Notes: a model not told the origin generated them from the letters alone. A stretch of DNA of 64,000 nt from Ectothiorhodospira haloalkaliphila ATCC 51935 (GCF_000633935.1 NZ_KK214996.1:699880-763879); one strand, 5' to 3'. Counted from the first letter of the stretch, positions 21,985 through 33,131 are shown. Numbers and translations are program-made.

Positions 21985-22611
21985 TCAGTGCATTTCCTTT
22001 TCTGCCTCGGTGAGGCTGTGCTGGAAAGCCTCGCGCGCAAACACGCGGCGACCATAGTCCCGCACGGGCTTTGGCAGCTTGTCCATGGGGATTCCCAGGG
22101 TGGGCAAGCGCCATAGCACCGGCGCCACCGCAGCATCCACCAGGCTGAATTCATCACTGAGAAAATAGGGCTTGATGGCGAAGATCTCGCTTGAGGACAC
22201 GAGGCTCTCCAGCAGGATCTTGCGCGCGCGATTGGCTGCAGCCTTGTCTGTGGCTGCCTCCAGATTCTCCACACCCCGATACCAGTCCTGTTCGATGCGA
22301 TACAGGGCCAATCGGGCCGTGGCACGGGAAACCGGGTCCACCGGCATCAGCGGCGGATGAGGAAATCGCTCGTCCAGATATTCCTGTATGACCTGCGTAC
22401 CGTACAAAACCAGGTCCCGATCCACAAGGGTGGGTACGGAATTGTAGGGATTGAGATGGGACAGGTCTTCGGGTCTGGATTCAGGGTCGATATGGGTGAT
22501 ATCGACGGTGATGTCCTTTTCAGCCAGCACAACTCTCACCGCGTGGCAACGCGGACAGGCGGGTGCTGAAAAGAGCGTCATGACGGATCTACGGTTGGCG
22601 ACTAACGCCAT
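21985..22611 (-). CDS. sspA: RNA-polymerase-associated protein SspA (GST fold)
   Basis: GST-like RNA polymerase-associated regulator of stationary-phase and acid-stress genes. The ATG at 22611 (MALVANRRSVMTLFS) matches the E. coli N-terminus and gives 208 residues; open frame upstream is ignored. The PHPPLMPV segment and KPYFLSDEFSLVDA are strongly conserved. Unlike E. coli SspA it keeps a glutaredoxin-like CPRC at about 19-22 in the thioredoxin-fold domain. Located between petC and sspB. Confidence 0.94.
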   Translation of the reverse strand: MALVANRRSVMTLFSAPACPRCHAVRVVLAEKDITVDITHIDPESRPEDLSHLNPYNSVPTLVDRDLVLYGTQVIQEYLDERFPHPPLMPVDPVSRATARLALYRIEQDWYRGVENLEAATDKAAANRARKILLESLVSSSEIFAIKPYFLSDEFSLVDAAVAPVLWRLPTLGIPMDKLPKPVRDYGRRVFAREAFQHSLTEAEKEMH

Positions 22612-22692
22612 GGAGGCTCTCCATAAGGCAGGCCGCGCCATGCGCGACCGCCAAACACGGGGGGCGTCCCTGCCCCGGGCTAACGATGACGA

Positions 22693-23430
22693 TCAATGAA
22701 CGTCGCGCCAGTATTCCTTCTTCAACAGGTAGGCCAGGATGGTGAACACGATCAGGAACCAGATCACGTACATGCCCATGGCTTCGCGCTCCATGCGGAT
22801 CGGCTCGGCCACGTAGGTCATGAAGGCGGTGATGTCGCGGACCACTTCGTCATATTCCTCAGCGGACATCTTGCCCTCTTCCACCAGTTCCAGCTTGATC
22901 TCGCCGTCCTCGCCCACGTTCTTCTGCCAGCCCTGAAGCTCCCACAGGACATGGGGCATGCCCATGGCCTCGAAGGTGGCGTTGTTCACGCCCAGAGGGC
23001 GGGAATCATCCAGGTAGAAGTTGCGCAGCACGGTGTAGATCCAGTCCGGGCTATTGGCGCGAGCGGTGAGAGTCAGGTCCGGCGCGGGCTGCGCGAACCA
23101 TTCCTCGGCATCATCCGGACGCATGGCGATCTTGATCAACTCGCCCACACCCGTGGGATCGCCAGCAGCATCCCGAGTGTGCACGAACTTCTCCGCCACC
23201 TGCTCGTCGGTGAGACCCAGATCCTGACCGATGCGGTTGTAACGCGCATGCTCCAGGGAATGACAGCCGATGCAGTACTGGAAGAAGTACTCGGCCCCCC
23301 GCTGAATGGATGCGGTATCGCTCAGGTCGATGTTGGCCCGATCCAGGGGGGCGGACGGCCCGGCCGCCATGGCCGGACCCGCCGGCACCAGGCAGGCCAC
23401 TACAAATGCTAATGTCGCAAATTTTTTCAT
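22693..23430 (-). CDS. petC: Ubiquinol-cytochrome c reductase, cytochrome c1 subunit
   Basis: Periplasmic haem-c subunit of the bc1 complex that passes electrons from the Rieske protein to soluble cytochrome c. The start at 23430 gives MKKFATLAFVV and a Sec signal peptide cleaved near AMAA (about 23). The single haem-binding motif is CIGCH (53-57), a methionine-containing FEAMGMPHVLWE segment probably supplies the axial ligand, and a C-terminal helix anchors the protein (MYVIWFLIVFTILAYLL). 245 residues. The start overlaps the petB stop (ATGA). Confidence 0.95.
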   Translation of the reverse strand: MKKFATLAFVVACLVPAGPAMAAGPSAPLDRANIDLSDTASIQRGAEYFFQYCIGCHSLEHARYNRIGQDLGLTDEQVAEKFVHTRDAAGDPTGVGELIKIAMRPDDAEEWFAQPAPDLTLTARANSPDWIYTVLRNFYLDDSRPLGVNNATFEAMGMPHVLWELQGWQKNVGEDGEIKLELVEEGKMSAEEYDEVVRDITAFMTYVAEPIRMEREAMGMYVIWFLIVFTILAYLLKKEYWRDVH

Positions 23431-24812
23431 CACGAAGTCACCCTCGCCGGAACCGGCTTTTCCTCGTTGAAGCTCGTGTACAGGGGTGCCAGCAGGCAGA
23501 TCGTCAGGTACGCCGTGGGCAGAAGCCACCAGGTCATGGCCATGGTCGGATCGGCGCCGCCCTCGACCCGCAGGAAATCCCAGTAGGTGTAACCTGCCAC
23601 GATGACCAGGAAGGAGGCCCAGCTGAACGTGAAGGATCGAGGCTTGCTATGGAACCACAACACGAAGAAGAACGCGCAGTAGATCGTGGTCAGACGTAGA
23701 CCCAGTTCTGCGTAGAAGGGCTCCACCGCCTGCATGCCCAGCCAACCCAGAACGATGAACGCGATGGCGAATACCACCAGGTTGAACTTGTGGATGGCAC
23801 TGCGATAGCGCACGGAGTTGATGGGGTTGCGATCCAGCCAGGGCAGGAAGAACAGGATCAGCACCGCACCGAACATCAGCAACACGCCAAGGAACGGATC
23901 GGGCACCACGCGCAGGATGGTGTAGAAAGTACCGAAGTACCACACGGGATGGATCAGATCGGGGGTCACCATCGGATCGGCCTGTTCAAAGTTGGCCTTC
24001 TCGATGAAGTAGCCGCCGGCTTCCGGGGCGAAGAACACCACGGCGAAGAACAGGATCAGGAAGACGCCGAAGCCGATCATGTCCTTGACGGTGTAGTAGG
24101 GGTGGAAGGGAATACCGTCCAGAGGAACGCCGTCGTCACCCTTGAACTTCTTGATGTCCACACCATCCGGGTTATTGGAACCCACGGCATGCAGCGCCAC
24201 GATGTGGGCAAACACCAGCATGATCAGCACCAGCGGCAGGGCAGCCACGTGCAGAGCAAAGAACCGGGTCAGCGTGGCATCAGAGATCAGGAAGTCACCA
24301 CGGATCCAGGTCACCAGCTCAGGGCCGATGAACGGTATGGTCGCGAACAGATTCACGATCACCTGCGCACCCCAGTAGGACATCTGACCCCAGGGCAGCA
24401 TGTAGCCGGCAAATGCCTCGGCCATGAGCACCAGGTAGATGGCCACACCGATCACCCACACCAGTTCACGCGGCTTCTTGTAGGAACCGTAAAGCAGGGC
24501 ACGGAACATGTGCAGATAGACCACGATGAAGAAGGCCGACGCCCCCGTGGTGTGCATGTAGCGGATGAGCCAGCCCCATTCCACGTCACGCATGATGTAT
24601 TCAACGGAAGCAAATGCCAGTTCGGCATCCGGCTTGTAGAACATGGTCAGGAAAATGCCCGACACGATCTGGATGGCCAGCACCAGCATGGCCAGAGAAC
24701 CGAAGTAATACCAGAAGTTGAAATTCTTCGGCGCGTAGTACTGCGCCAGGTGCTCATTCCAGGTCTTGGTGAGCGGATACCTGGCGTCGACCCATTCTAG
24801 AAGAGCTCTCAT
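23430..24812 (-). CDS. petB: Ubiquinol-cytochrome c reductase, cytochrome b subunit
   Basis: Full-length bacterial cytochrome b (460 residues), the quinol-oxidising core of the bc1 complex. Haem-ligand histidines are visible in helix B (His87, His101) and helix D (His188, His203). The Qo-site motif reads PVWY (289-292) instead of the common PEWY, and the helix-D histidines are separated by 14 residues rather than 13. It is a fused b-type protein, not the split b6/subunit IV form. The gene lies between petA and petC with 4-nt and 1-nt overlaps. Confidence 0.95.
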   Translation of the reverse strand: MRALLEWVDARYPLTKTWNEHLAQYYAPKNFNFWYYFGSLAMLVLAIQIVSGIFLTMFYKPDAELAFASVEYIMRDVEWGWLIRYMHTTGASAFFIVVYLHMFRALLYGSYKKPRELVWVIGVAIYLVLMAEAFAGYMLPWGQMSYWGAQVIVNLFATIPFIGPELVTWIRGDFLISDATLTRFFALHVAALPLVLIMLVFAHIVALHAVGSNNPDGVDIKKFKGDDGVPLDGIPFHPYYTVKDMIGFGVFLILFFAVVFFAPEAGGYFIEKANFEQADPMVTPDLIHPVWYFGTFYTILRVVPDPFLGVLLMFGAVLILFFLPWLDRNPINSVRYRSAIHKFNLVVFAIAFIVLGWLGMQAVEPFYAELGLRLTTIYCAFFFVLWFHSKPRSFTFSWASFLVIVAGYTYWDFLRVEGGADPTMAMTWWLLPTAYLTICLLAPLYTSFNEEKPVPARVTS

Positions 24813-25411
24813 AATGCGACTCCTTCCTCGTCCTCACCGATGACGAGCAGTGTTTCCGACTCATACTTGTGCACGGGCACCACCAGGTTTGTGGGCGCTG
24901 GCATATTGCGCCATACGCGCCCGGCCAGATCGAAGCGCGAGCCGTGGCAGGCGCAGAAGTAACCGCCCTTCCAGTTTTCCCCCAGGTCGGACGGAGCCAG
25001 TTCGGGGCGGTAACTGGGCGAGCAGCCCAAGTGGGTGCAGATGCCCACCAGCACGGAGTATTCCGGCTTTCTGGAGCGGGTTTCGTTTTGTGCGTAGGCG
25101 GGCTGCTGCGACTCCACCTGGGAGTCCGGATCCACCAGGCGTGGCCGGTTTTCCGGAAGCAGATCAAGCATTTCCGGCGTGCGGTGAGTGATCCACACAG
25201 GCTGGCCGCGCCATTCGACACGAACCAACTGACCGGGCTCAACCTGGCTTACATCGAATTCCACCGGTGCACCCGCTGCCTGAGCACGCGCACTGGGGGA
25301 CCACGATGCCAGATACGGATAGGCTAACGCTGCGACCCCGGCCCCGCCGACCACGCTGGTCGCCGCCACCAGGAATCGCCGTCGATTCTGGTTCACGTCT
25401 TCATAAGACAT
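24809..25411 (-). CDS. petA: Ubiquinol-cytochrome c reductase, Rieske iron-sulfur subunit
   Basis: [2Fe-2S] subunit of the bc1 complex. The 200-residue sequence begins with a twin-arginine type signal (RRRFLVAATS, 10-19) that also serves as membrane anchor, and has both cluster-binding motifs: CTHLGC (125-130) and CACHGS (153-158). The longer loop between the two motifs is typical of proteobacterial Rieske proteins. It is the first gene of petABC. Confidence 0.96.
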   Translation of the reverse strand: MSYEDVNQNRRRFLVAATSVVGGAGVAALAYPYLASWSPSARAQAAGAPVEFDVSQVEPGQLVRVEWRGQPVWITHRTPEMLDLLPENRPRLVDPDSQVESQQPAYAQNETRSRKPEYSVLVGICTHLGCSPSYRPELAPSDLGENWKGGYFCACHGSRFDLAGRVWRNMPAPTNLVVPVHKYESETLLVIGEDEEGVAL

Positions 25412-25543
25412 TAATTAAGATCTCCCGTTGAGTTCCAACAAAAAGCCGCTGGCCGCTGGGCGCCCGGCGCCGACCGAGCGCAAGGAAAGACGCGCCGCCT
25501 GACACTAAAACCCCTCGGCCCACCGGGGCACTCAAAACGCGGT

Positions 25544-25572
25544 AGCATTCCCGAAGAAGCCCCAGAGGTCAA
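25544..25572 (-). promoter_or_regulatory. Candidate promoter of the petABC-sspAB operon
   Basis: Minus-strand TTGACC (25572-25567) is followed after exactly 17 nt by AATGCT (25549-25544). The -10 is weak, but it lies in the only sizeable gap upstream of petA. It would leave a GC-rich leader of about 125 nt that can fold (GGCGCC arms around 25465). Confidence 0.4.
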
Positions 25573-25606
25573 GAGAAAACTGGCACAGAATCCGTACCAC
25601 TCTGAT

Positions 25607-26356
25607 TTAAATAGGGTTTTCAATATCTATAAATTCATGCGAAAGTGCTAATGTTTGAGCCAGGTATTCACCCAAAGCCTTCGGTCCATAGCGTTCGGTG
25701 GCATGATGCCCCGCCGCAAAAAAGTGAATGCCCTCCTCGCGGGCCACATGCACGGTCTGCTCGGAGACCTCGCCGGTGATGAAGGCATCCAGCCCCAGGG
25801 CCACGGCCTGCTCGATCATTCCCTGGGCACCGCCGGTGCACCAACCCACACGCTGGATGGACTCCGGGCCGGATGCAATCCACAAGGGCTCACGTTGCAG
25901 TCGCCGGGCGATGCGATCCTTCAATTCCTGTCCTGATAGGACCTGCAGCGGACGACCAAAGTTGCCCACGCCGTCGGGGCGCATGAGGCCCTCCACCTGA
26001 AACTCCAGCAACCGCGCCAGTTGGGCGTTGTTGCCCAGTTCCGGATGAGCATCCAGAGGCAGATGATAGGCCAGCAGGTTGATGTCGTGGGCCAGCAGCA
26101 GGCGCAAGCGTTCGCGCTTCATGCCGGTGACGCGGGCATCCTCACCTTTCCAGAAATACCCATGATGCACCAGCAGGGCATCGGCCCCATGCTGGATCGC
26201 CGCTTCGATCAGGGCGCGACTGGCAGTGACGCCGGTGACCAGCCGACCCACATGGGGTCGCCCCTGCACCTGCAACCCATTGGGGCTGTAGTCGGTGAAG
26301 GCACTCACGTTGAGCAGGTCATCGACGTGACTCACCAGATCCTGGATGGCAACCAT
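25607..26356 (-). CDS. Nif3-like dinuclear metal centre protein (YbgI family)
   Basis: Member of the Nif3/YbgI (DUF34) family, hexameric proteins with a two-metal site; sometimes annotated GTP cyclohydrolase I type 2, but the biological role is unsettled. Metal ligands are visible in LLVHHGYFWKG, HLPLDAHPELGNN and the C-terminal GHHATERYG. Start at the ATG at 26356 is supported by a GGAGG six nt upstream; this gives 249 residues, close to E. coli YbgI. It is divergent from the DegS-type gene, with only 64 nt between the two starts. Confidence 0.9.
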   Translation of the reverse strand: MVAIQDLVSHVDDLLNVSAFTDYSPNGLQVQGRPHVGRLVTGVTASRALIEAAIQHGADALLVHHGYFWKGEDARVTGMKRERLRLLLAHDINLLAYHLPLDAHPELGNNAQLARLLEFQVEGLMRPDGVGNFGRPLQVLSGQELKDRIARRLQREPLWIASGPESIQRVGWCTGGAQGMIEQAVALGLDAFITGEVSEQTVHVAREEGIHFFAAGHHATERYGPKALGEYLAQTLALSHEFIDIENPI

Positions 26357-26420
26357 GGGGGACCTCCGTAATGGGCAGCGCTTCAAACTGCGTATATAAG
26401 CATTGTGTTATTGTAGCGGC

Positions 26421-27575
26421 ATGATCCGAATCAGTCCCTTCCTTCTGCAGGTGGTTGGCGTCGGCGTGGCTGTGGCCGTGCTCATGCTGCTGTTCTTCCC
26501 CGACCTGCTGCGGGAACCGCAGCCGCGAGTGGAGGTGTTGCAGAGCGACCGGCCTGCGCCGCTCGTCCTGGGAGAGGGACCGGTCTCCTATGCCGACGCG
26601 GTCGACCGGGCCACCCCTGCAGTGGTGAACATCCACACACGCAAGACGGTGGTGCAACGGGGTCATCCCTTCATGGACGACCCGGTGTTTCGTCAGTTCT
26701 TCGGTGATCGCTTCGACACTCCGCAACGTCGCACCCAGACCAGCCTGGGCTCCGGTGTGATCATCAGCCCGCAAGGGTACATCCTCACCAACAACCACGT
26801 CATTGAGGGCGCCGACGAGATCGAGACCATGCTCGCCGATGGGCGTAACCTGCCGGCCCAGGTGGTGGGCACGGATCCGGAGACGGACCTGGCCGTGCTG
26901 CGCATCGAATCCGGTGAAGGCCCCCTGCCCAGCATCGTGGTGGGAGACTCGCGGCACCTGCGTGTGGGGGATGTGGTCCTGGCCATCGGCAACCCATTTG
27001 GCGTGGGACAGACCGTGACCCAGGGGATCGTCAGCGCCACCGGCCGCAGTCGACTGGGCATCAACACCTACGAGGATTTCATTCAGACCGACGCCGCCAT
27101 CAATCCTGGCAACTCAGGCGGCGCCCTGGTCAACGCCCATGGCGAACTGGTGGGCGTGAACACCGCCATCTTCACCCGCTCGGGGGGGTCGCAGGGCATC
27201 GGTTTCGCGATCCCCGTGGATCTGGCTCGGGACGTGATGACCCAGATCATCGAGCAGGGGGCCGTGGTGCGCGGCTGGCTGGGCATCGAGGTACAGGAGA
27301 TCACGCCGCAACTGGCCCAGTCCTTCGGTCTCGCGGACAGCCGGGGCATCCTCATCGCCGGCGTGCTGGGCACCGGACCGGCGGCCCGGGCCGGCATCCG
27401 CCCCGGGGACATCTTCACCCATATCGATGGCGACCGCATCAACGACGCCCAGGACGCCCTGAATTTCATCGCCCGCAAAAAACCGGGCAAGACCCTGCGC
27501 ATCCAGGGGCTGCGCGATGGGGAGCCCTTCGAGATCCGGGCCGAGGTGGGGAAAAGACCGACGGCGAGGCGCTGA
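26421..27575 (+). CDS. degS: Membrane-anchored serine protease, DegS type
   Basis: HtrA-family protease. The 384-residue protein has an N-terminal membrane anchor (about 7-27) rather than a cleaved signal, a trypsin-like domain with catalytic His126 (NNHV), Asp156 (DLAVL) and Ser232 (GNSGGAL), and a single C-terminal PDZ domain (about 285-375). One PDZ and an anchor fit DegS, which starts RseA cleavage in the sigmaE envelope-stress response, better than DegP/DegQ. Start at 26421 (MIRISPFLLQ) puts the helix at the N-terminus; a start 6 codons earlier is possible. Confidence 0.9.
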   Translation: MIRISPFLLQVVGVGVAVAVLMLLFFPDLLREPQPRVEVLQSDRPAPLVLGEGPVSYADAVDRATPAVVNIHTRKTVVQRGHPFMDDPVFRQFFGDRFDTPQRRTQTSLGSGVIISPQGYILTNNHVIEGADEIETMLADGRNLPAQVVGTDPETDLAVLRIESGEGPLPSIVVGDSRHLRVGDVVLAIGNPFGVGQTVTQGIVSATGRSRLGINTYEDFIQTDAAINPGNSGGALVNAHGELVGVNTAIFTRSGGSQGIGFAIPVDLARDVMTQIIEQGAVVRGWLGIEVQEITPQLAQSFGLADSRGILIAGVLGTGPAARAGIRPGDIFTHIDGDRINDAQDALNFIARKKPGKTLRIQGLRDGEPFEIRAEVGKRPTARR

Positions 27576-27597
27576 TTCAGCGACCACCGCTTTCGCG

Positions 27598-27624
27598 CTT
27601 TCGCGGCCGAGGGCCGCCGCCCAC
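27598..27624. repeat. Single REP-like arm
   Basis: A 27-nt sequence (TTCGCGGCCGAGGGCCGC core, ending CCCAC) that matches the outer arm of the 21209-21450 element with few changes. It lies in the 65-nt gap between the convergent degS and hisC stops and could act as a bidirectional transcript end. Confidence 0.7.
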
Positions 27625-27640
27625 ACAATCCTCTGTCGCT

Positions 27641-28726
27641 TCAGGCGGTGGCGAGTGCGCCTTTCAGGGCCTCCAGGAACTGCTGATTCTCCGCGGGCGT
27701 GCCCACCGTCACGCGCAGGCAATCGGCAAGCAGGCCACCCTGGCCGGAGAGGTCCTTGATGAGCACGCCGCGATCACGGATACCCTCGAACACCACTCGC
27801 CCCTTGCCTCGCGGCACCCGGAAAAGGACGAAGTTGGCCTCACTGGGGAAGGGCTTGACCCCCGATATCGACTCCAGCGATTGGTGCAGGACCTCGCGAT
27901 CCCGGCGAATGGCTGCCGCCTGCTCGTCCAGCACCTCGTGATGGTCCAGGGCGAATTCCGCCGCCACCTGGGTGAGCACGTTCACGTTGTAGGGCAGACG
28001 CACCTTCTCCAACTCGTCCATCCAAGGCGCAGGGCCGCACAGATACCCCAGTCGCAGACCGGCCAGGCCCAGCTTGGACACGGTCCGCATCACCAGCAGG
28101 CGCTCATACCGATCCAGGTCGGCCAGAAAGCTGTCATCGGCAAAGGGGCCATAGGCCTCGTCCACGACCACCAGCCCCGGTGCACGGGCAATCAGCGACT
28201 CCACGTCCTGCCGCGACCAGCGGTTACCGGTGGGGTTATTGGGATAGGCCAGGAAGACCACCGCGGGTTGATGGGTGTCCAGGGCCCGCTCCATGGCGGG
28301 CATGTCCAGGGAGAAGTCCTCATTGAGGGGGACACCCACGAACTCCAGGCCCAGCCAGCGGGAGATCATGCGATACATGACGAAACCCGGCTCTGGTGCC
28401 ATGATCACGCGCCCCGGAGCAGCCACGGCCATGAGCAGGATCTGGATCAATTCGTCCGAGCCATTGCCCAGCATCAATCGCGCCGCATCGGGCACCTGCA
28501 TCACCCGGCGCAGCGCCAGGGTCAGACGTGTGCCCTGAGGATCGGGATAGCGGTTCATGGCCACCCGGGACAGGCGCTCAGCCCAGGCTGATTGCAGTGA
28601 TGCGGGCCATTCGTAGGGGTTTTCCATGGCGTCCAGCTTAACCAGTCCCTGGGACGAGGGCACGGGATAAGCAGACAGTTCCCGAATCTGTGGCCGAACA
28701 AGGTCCGCAGGCGTGGCCATGGTCAT
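27641..28726 (-). CDS. hisC: Histidinol-phosphate aminotransferase
   Basis: PLP-dependent class II-like aminotransferase (fold type I) of histidine biosynthesis. 361 residues from the ATG at 28726, which overlaps the hisD stop (ATGA). Conserved stretches: [27 protein letters not shown] and the PLP-lysine segment [15 protein letters not shown]; an [10 protein letters not shown] segment near the C-terminus is typical. The family also includes aromatic aminotransferases, but adjacency to hisD and hisG supports HisC. Confidence 0.94.
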   Translation of the reverse strand: MTMATPADLVRPQIRELSAYPVPSSQGLVKLDAMENPYEWPASLQSAWAERLSRVAMNRYPDPQGTRLTLALRRVMQVPDAARLMLGNGSDELIQILLMAVAAPGRVIMAPEPGFVMYRMISRWLGLEFVGVPLNEDFSLDMPAMERALDTHQPAVVFLAYPNNPTGNRWSRQDVESLIARAPGLVVVDEAYGPFADDSFLADLDRYERLLVMRTVSKLGLAGLRLGYLCGPAPWMDELEKVRLPYNVNVLTQVAAEFALDHHEVLDEQAAAIRRDREVLHQSLESISGVKPFPSEANFVLFRVPRGKGRVVFEGIRDRGVLIKDLSGQGGLLADCLRVTVGTPAENQQFLEALKGALATA

Positions 28727-30036
28727 GGCTGGGCATCCGGGTCCTGGCGGTATTCCGCGGAACGCGCATGGGCGACCAGGCCCTCGCCCCGGGCCAGAAC
28801 CGAGGCCGTGCGGCCCAGATCGGCAGCGCCCGCCGGGGAGCACTGGATCAGGCTGGAACGCTTCTGGAAATCATACACCCCCAGTGGCGAGGAAAAGCGG
28901 GCCGTGCGCGAGGTGGGCAGCACATGGTTGGGGCCGGCGCAGTAATCCCCCACCGCCTCGGCCGTGTGACGTCCCATGAAGATGGCGCCCGCATGACGAA
29001 TACCCGGCACCAGGGTCTCGGGATCTGCCACCGACAGTTCAAGGTGCTCCGGTGCAATGTGGTTGGCCACCTGCACCGCCTCCTCCATGTCCCGCACCTG
29101 GATCAGTGCCCCTCGGTCCGCCAGGGAGGTGCGAATGATCCCGGCCCGCGGCATCTCGGTGAGCAGCTCGTCCATGGCAGCGGCCACCCCATCCAGAAAG
29201 GCACCATCCGGACTGACCAGCATGGCCTGGGCATCCTCGTCATGCTCCGCCTGGGAGAACAGGTCAGCAGCGATCCAGCGCGGGTCGGTCTTGCCATCGC
29301 AGACCACCAGAATTTCCGAGGGACCGGCCACCATGTCGATGCCCACGGTACCGAAGACCATGCGCTTGGCGGTGGCCACATAAATGTTGCCGGGCCCGAC
29401 GATCTTGTCCACCGGTGGCACCGTCTGGGTGCCATAGGCCAGAGCGGCCACCGCCTGGGCGCCGCCGATGGCGAACACCCGATCAACACCGGCTACAGAC
29501 GCCGCCGCCAGCACCAGGTCGTTCACCACGCCGTCCGGGGTAGGCACCACCATGATCACCTCGGGCACTCCGGCCACCTTGGCGGGCACGGCGTTCATGA
29601 TCACCGACGAGGGATAGGCGGCCTTGCCGCCGGGCACGTACAGGCCCACCCGGTCCAGGGGCGTGACCTTCTGCCCCAGCATCGTGCCATCGGCCTCGGT
29701 GTAGCACCAATCAGACATCTTCTGGTGTTCGGCATAGCTGCGCACGCGAGCGGCGGCGCGCTCCAGGGCCTCACGCTGTTCCTGAGGAATGGTCTCCAGT
29801 GCCCGGGCCAGGCGCGTCTGGGGAATTTCCAGTTCATGCAGGTCGTGGCACTCCAGGCGATCGAAACGGGCGGTGTATTCCAGCACCGCCGCATCGCCAC
29901 GCTGGCGCACGTCTGCCAGGATGTCGGTGACGGCGCGGGTCACGGCCTCATCGGAGACCCCTTCCCAGGCCAGCAGCTCGTCGAGCCGGACCATGAAGTC
30001 GGTCTGTGTGGAATCCAGTCGATTGATCTTTGGCAT
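28723..30036 (-). CDS. hisD: Histidinol dehydrogenase
   Basis: Zinc-dependent NAD enzyme that performs the last two oxidations to histidine. Start at 30036 (MPKINRLDS) is supported by GGAGATATCGTC upstream; 437 residues as expected. The zinc/active-site region [11 protein letters not shown], the base pair in PEHLEL (Glu-His) and the C-terminal [11 protein letters not shown] histidine are all present. Upstream in-frame sequence overlaps the DAHP synthase gene and is not HisD-like. Coupled to hisC. Confidence 0.95.
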   Translation of the reverse strand: MPKINRLDSTQTDFMVRLDELLAWEGVSDEAVTRAVTDILADVRQRGDAAVLEYTARFDRLECHDLHELEIPQTRLARALETIPQEQREALERAAARVRSYAEHQKMSDWCYTEADGTMLGQKVTPLDRVGLYVPGGKAAYPSSVIMNAVPAKVAGVPEVIMVVPTPDGVVNDLVLAAASVAGVDRVFAIGGAQAVAALAYGTQTVPPVDKIVGPGNIYVATAKRMVFGTVGIDMVAGPSEILVVCDGKTDPRWIAADLFSQAEHDEDAQAMLVSPDGAFLDGVAAAMDELLTEMPRAGIIRTSLADRGALIQVRDMEEAVQVANHIAPEHLELSVADPETLVPGIRHAGAIFMGRHTAEAVGDYCAGPNHVLPTSRTARFSSPLGVYDFQKRSSLIQCSPAGAADLGRTASVLARGEGLVAHARSAEYRQDPDAQP

Positions 30037-30050
30037 GACGATATCTCCAG

Positions 30051-31112
30051 CTACGACGCCTTGGAACGGCGCTCCCGCACACCTGCGGCCAGGTCCCTCA
30101 ACACGGGGATGGTATCGTCCCAGTTCATGCAGGCGTCCGTAATGCTCTGCCCATAAACGAGGGGCTTGTCGGCAACCAGATCCTGCCGTCCAGCCACCAG
30201 GTGGCTCTCCAGCATAACACCCATGATGCGCCGATCTCCGCTGGCCACCTGCCGGGCCACTGAATGGGCCACGTCCACCTGCTTTGCCGGGTCCTTGCGG
30301 CTGTTGCCATGGCTGCAATCGATCATCATGTGAGCCGGCAGACCGGCGTCCCCAAGGGCCTCGGCCGCCTCGTCCAGGCTCTTGGCATCGTAATTGGGTT
30401 TGCGCCCACCGCGCAGGATGATGTGGCAATCGGGATTGCCGGCTGTGGAGAAGATTGCCGAGTGACCCGCCTTGGTCACGGAGAGGAAGTGATGCGGCTT
30501 GGAGGCCGAGCGAATGGCGTCGATGGCCACCTGCAGGCTGCCATCGGTGCTGTTCTTGAACCCCACCGGACAGGACAGGCCAGAGGCCAGTTCCCGGTGC
30601 ACCTGACTCTCGGTGGTGCGCGCGCCGATGGCGCCCCAGGCCACCAGATCGGAGACATACTGGGGGCTGATCAGGTCCAGGTATTCCGTGGCCGCCGGCA
30701 TGCCCTCCCGGGCCAGGTCCAGCAACAGCCCCCGGGCCAGGCGCAGCCCCTTGTTGATCTCGAAGCTGCCGTCCAGGTTGGGGTCGTTGATCAGGCCCTT
30801 CCAGCCCACCACGGTGCGCGGCTTCTCGAAATACACGCGCATGATGACCACCAGGTCGCGGGACAGCTCGTCCCGCAGGGCCTTCAGCCGCCGCGCATAA
30901 TCCTTCCCTGCCTCCACATCGTGGATGGAGCAGGGGCCCGCAATCACGAGAAGACGGTCATCCGTGCCCTGCAGGATGCCCTGAATCGCCTGGCGGGCTT
31001 CGTAGACCGTGGTGGCGGCTGCCTCGTTGATGGGCAACTCCTCGTGCAACTGCCGTGGTGGCAGGGCCTCGCGGATATTGATGATCTTCAGGTCGTCGGT
31101 GGGGTGCTGCAT
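30051..31112 (-). CDS. 3-deoxy-7-phosphoheptulonate (DAHP) synthase, class I-alpha
   Basis: First enzyme of the shikimate pathway (PEP + erythrose-4-P). Start at 31112 ([19 protein letters not shown]), preceded by AAGG, gives 353 residues, matching AroF/AroG/AroH. Characteristic segments: [55 protein letters not shown] and [13 protein letters not shown]. The feedback type (Phe, Tyr or Trp) cannot be told by eye, so no single symbol is given. Unusually it sits between hisG and hisD, only 14 nt before hisD. Confidence 0.93.
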   Translation of the reverse strand: MQHPTDDLKIINIREALPPRQLHEELPINEAAATTVYEARQAIQGILQGTDDRLLVIAGPCSIHDVEAGKDYARRLKALRDELSRDLVVIMRVYFEKPRTVVGWKGLINDPNLDGSFEINKGLRLARGLLLDLAREGMPAATEYLDLISPQYVSDLVAWGAIGARTTESQVHRELASGLSCPVGFKNSTDGSLQVAIDAIRSASKPHHFLSVTKAGHSAIFSTAGNPDCHIILRGGRKPNYDAKSLDEAAEALGDAGLPAHMMIDCSHGNSRKDPAKQVDVAHSVARQVASGDRRIMGVMLESHLVAGRQDLVADKPLVYGQSITDACMNWDDTIPVLRDLAAGVRERRSKAS

Positions 31113-31195
31113 GGGTACCTTGGGCAATACGTGTCGAGTCTGAGGAGGATCTTCCCTGGCTGAGTCACGGGCATCGACTTCACCCGGGTGGAGGC

Positions 31196-31837
31196 TCACG
31201 CCGCCTGAGAAACCGCCGTATCCATGGACTGGATCAGCGCCTTGACGCGAGCGGACTTCATCTTCATCGAGGCCTTGTTGACGATCAGGCGGGAGCTGAT
31301 GTCGGCAATATGCTCCAGCGGTTCCAGGCCATTGGCGCGCAGGGTATTTCCGGTGTCCACCAGGTCCACGATGCAATCGGCCAGACCCACCAGGGGCGCC
31401 AGCTCCATGGAACCATAAAGCTTGATGATCTCCACCTGCCGCCCCTGCTCAGCGTAATAACGGCGCGTGGTGTTGACGAACTTGGTGGCCACCCGCAGGC
31501 GCCCGGCCCGTTGTGTCGCACCCGGGTGCCCGGCCACCATCAGGCGGCAACGGGCGATGCGCAGGTCCAGGGGCTCGTAGATGCCCTCCCCGCCATGCTC
31601 CATGAGCACATCCTTGCCGGAGACGCCCACATCGGCGGCTCCGTACTGCACATAGGTGGGGACATCGGTGGCACGAATCACCACCACCTTCACATCCGGG
31701 TGATTGGTATCCAGGATGAGCTTGCGGCTGGTCTCCGGATCGTCCACCGGCTCGATGCCGGCCTGGGCCAGCAAAGGGAGGGTGTCCTTGTAGATGCGCC
31801 CCTTGGACAGGGCGATGGTCAATGTCTGTTCAGGCAT
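31196..31837 (-). CDS. hisG: ATP phosphoribosyltransferase catalytic subunit, short form
   Basis: First step of histidine synthesis. Start at 31837 ([14 protein letters not shown]) follows GGATGATTTC and lies 4 nt after the murA stop. At 213 residues this is the short HisG form, lacking the C-terminal ACT-like regulatory domain of the ~300-residue enzyme; short HisG normally needs HisZ for activity and feedback control. The catalytic PRPP-binding [14 protein letters not shown] segment is intact. HisZ is not in this window. Confidence 0.94.
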   Translation of the reverse strand: MPEQTLTIALSKGRIYKDTLPLLAQAGIEPVDDPETSRKLILDTNHPDVKVVVIRATDVPTYVQYGAADVGVSGKDVLMEHGGEGIYEPLDLRIARCRLMVAGHPGATQRAGRLRVATKFVNTTRRYYAEQGRQVEIIKLYGSMELAPLVGLADCIVDLVDTGNTLRANGLEPLEHIADISSRLIVNKASMKMKSARVKALIQSMDTAVSQAA

Positions 31838-31841
31838 GAAA

Positions 31842-33131
<1,290 letters not shown>

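Noticed and set aside
25500-25530. Possible attenuator hairpin with TTTT in the petA leader
   Set aside because: The stem (CCCC-GG...CC-GA-GGGG) has a bulge and only four Ts; too weak to call.
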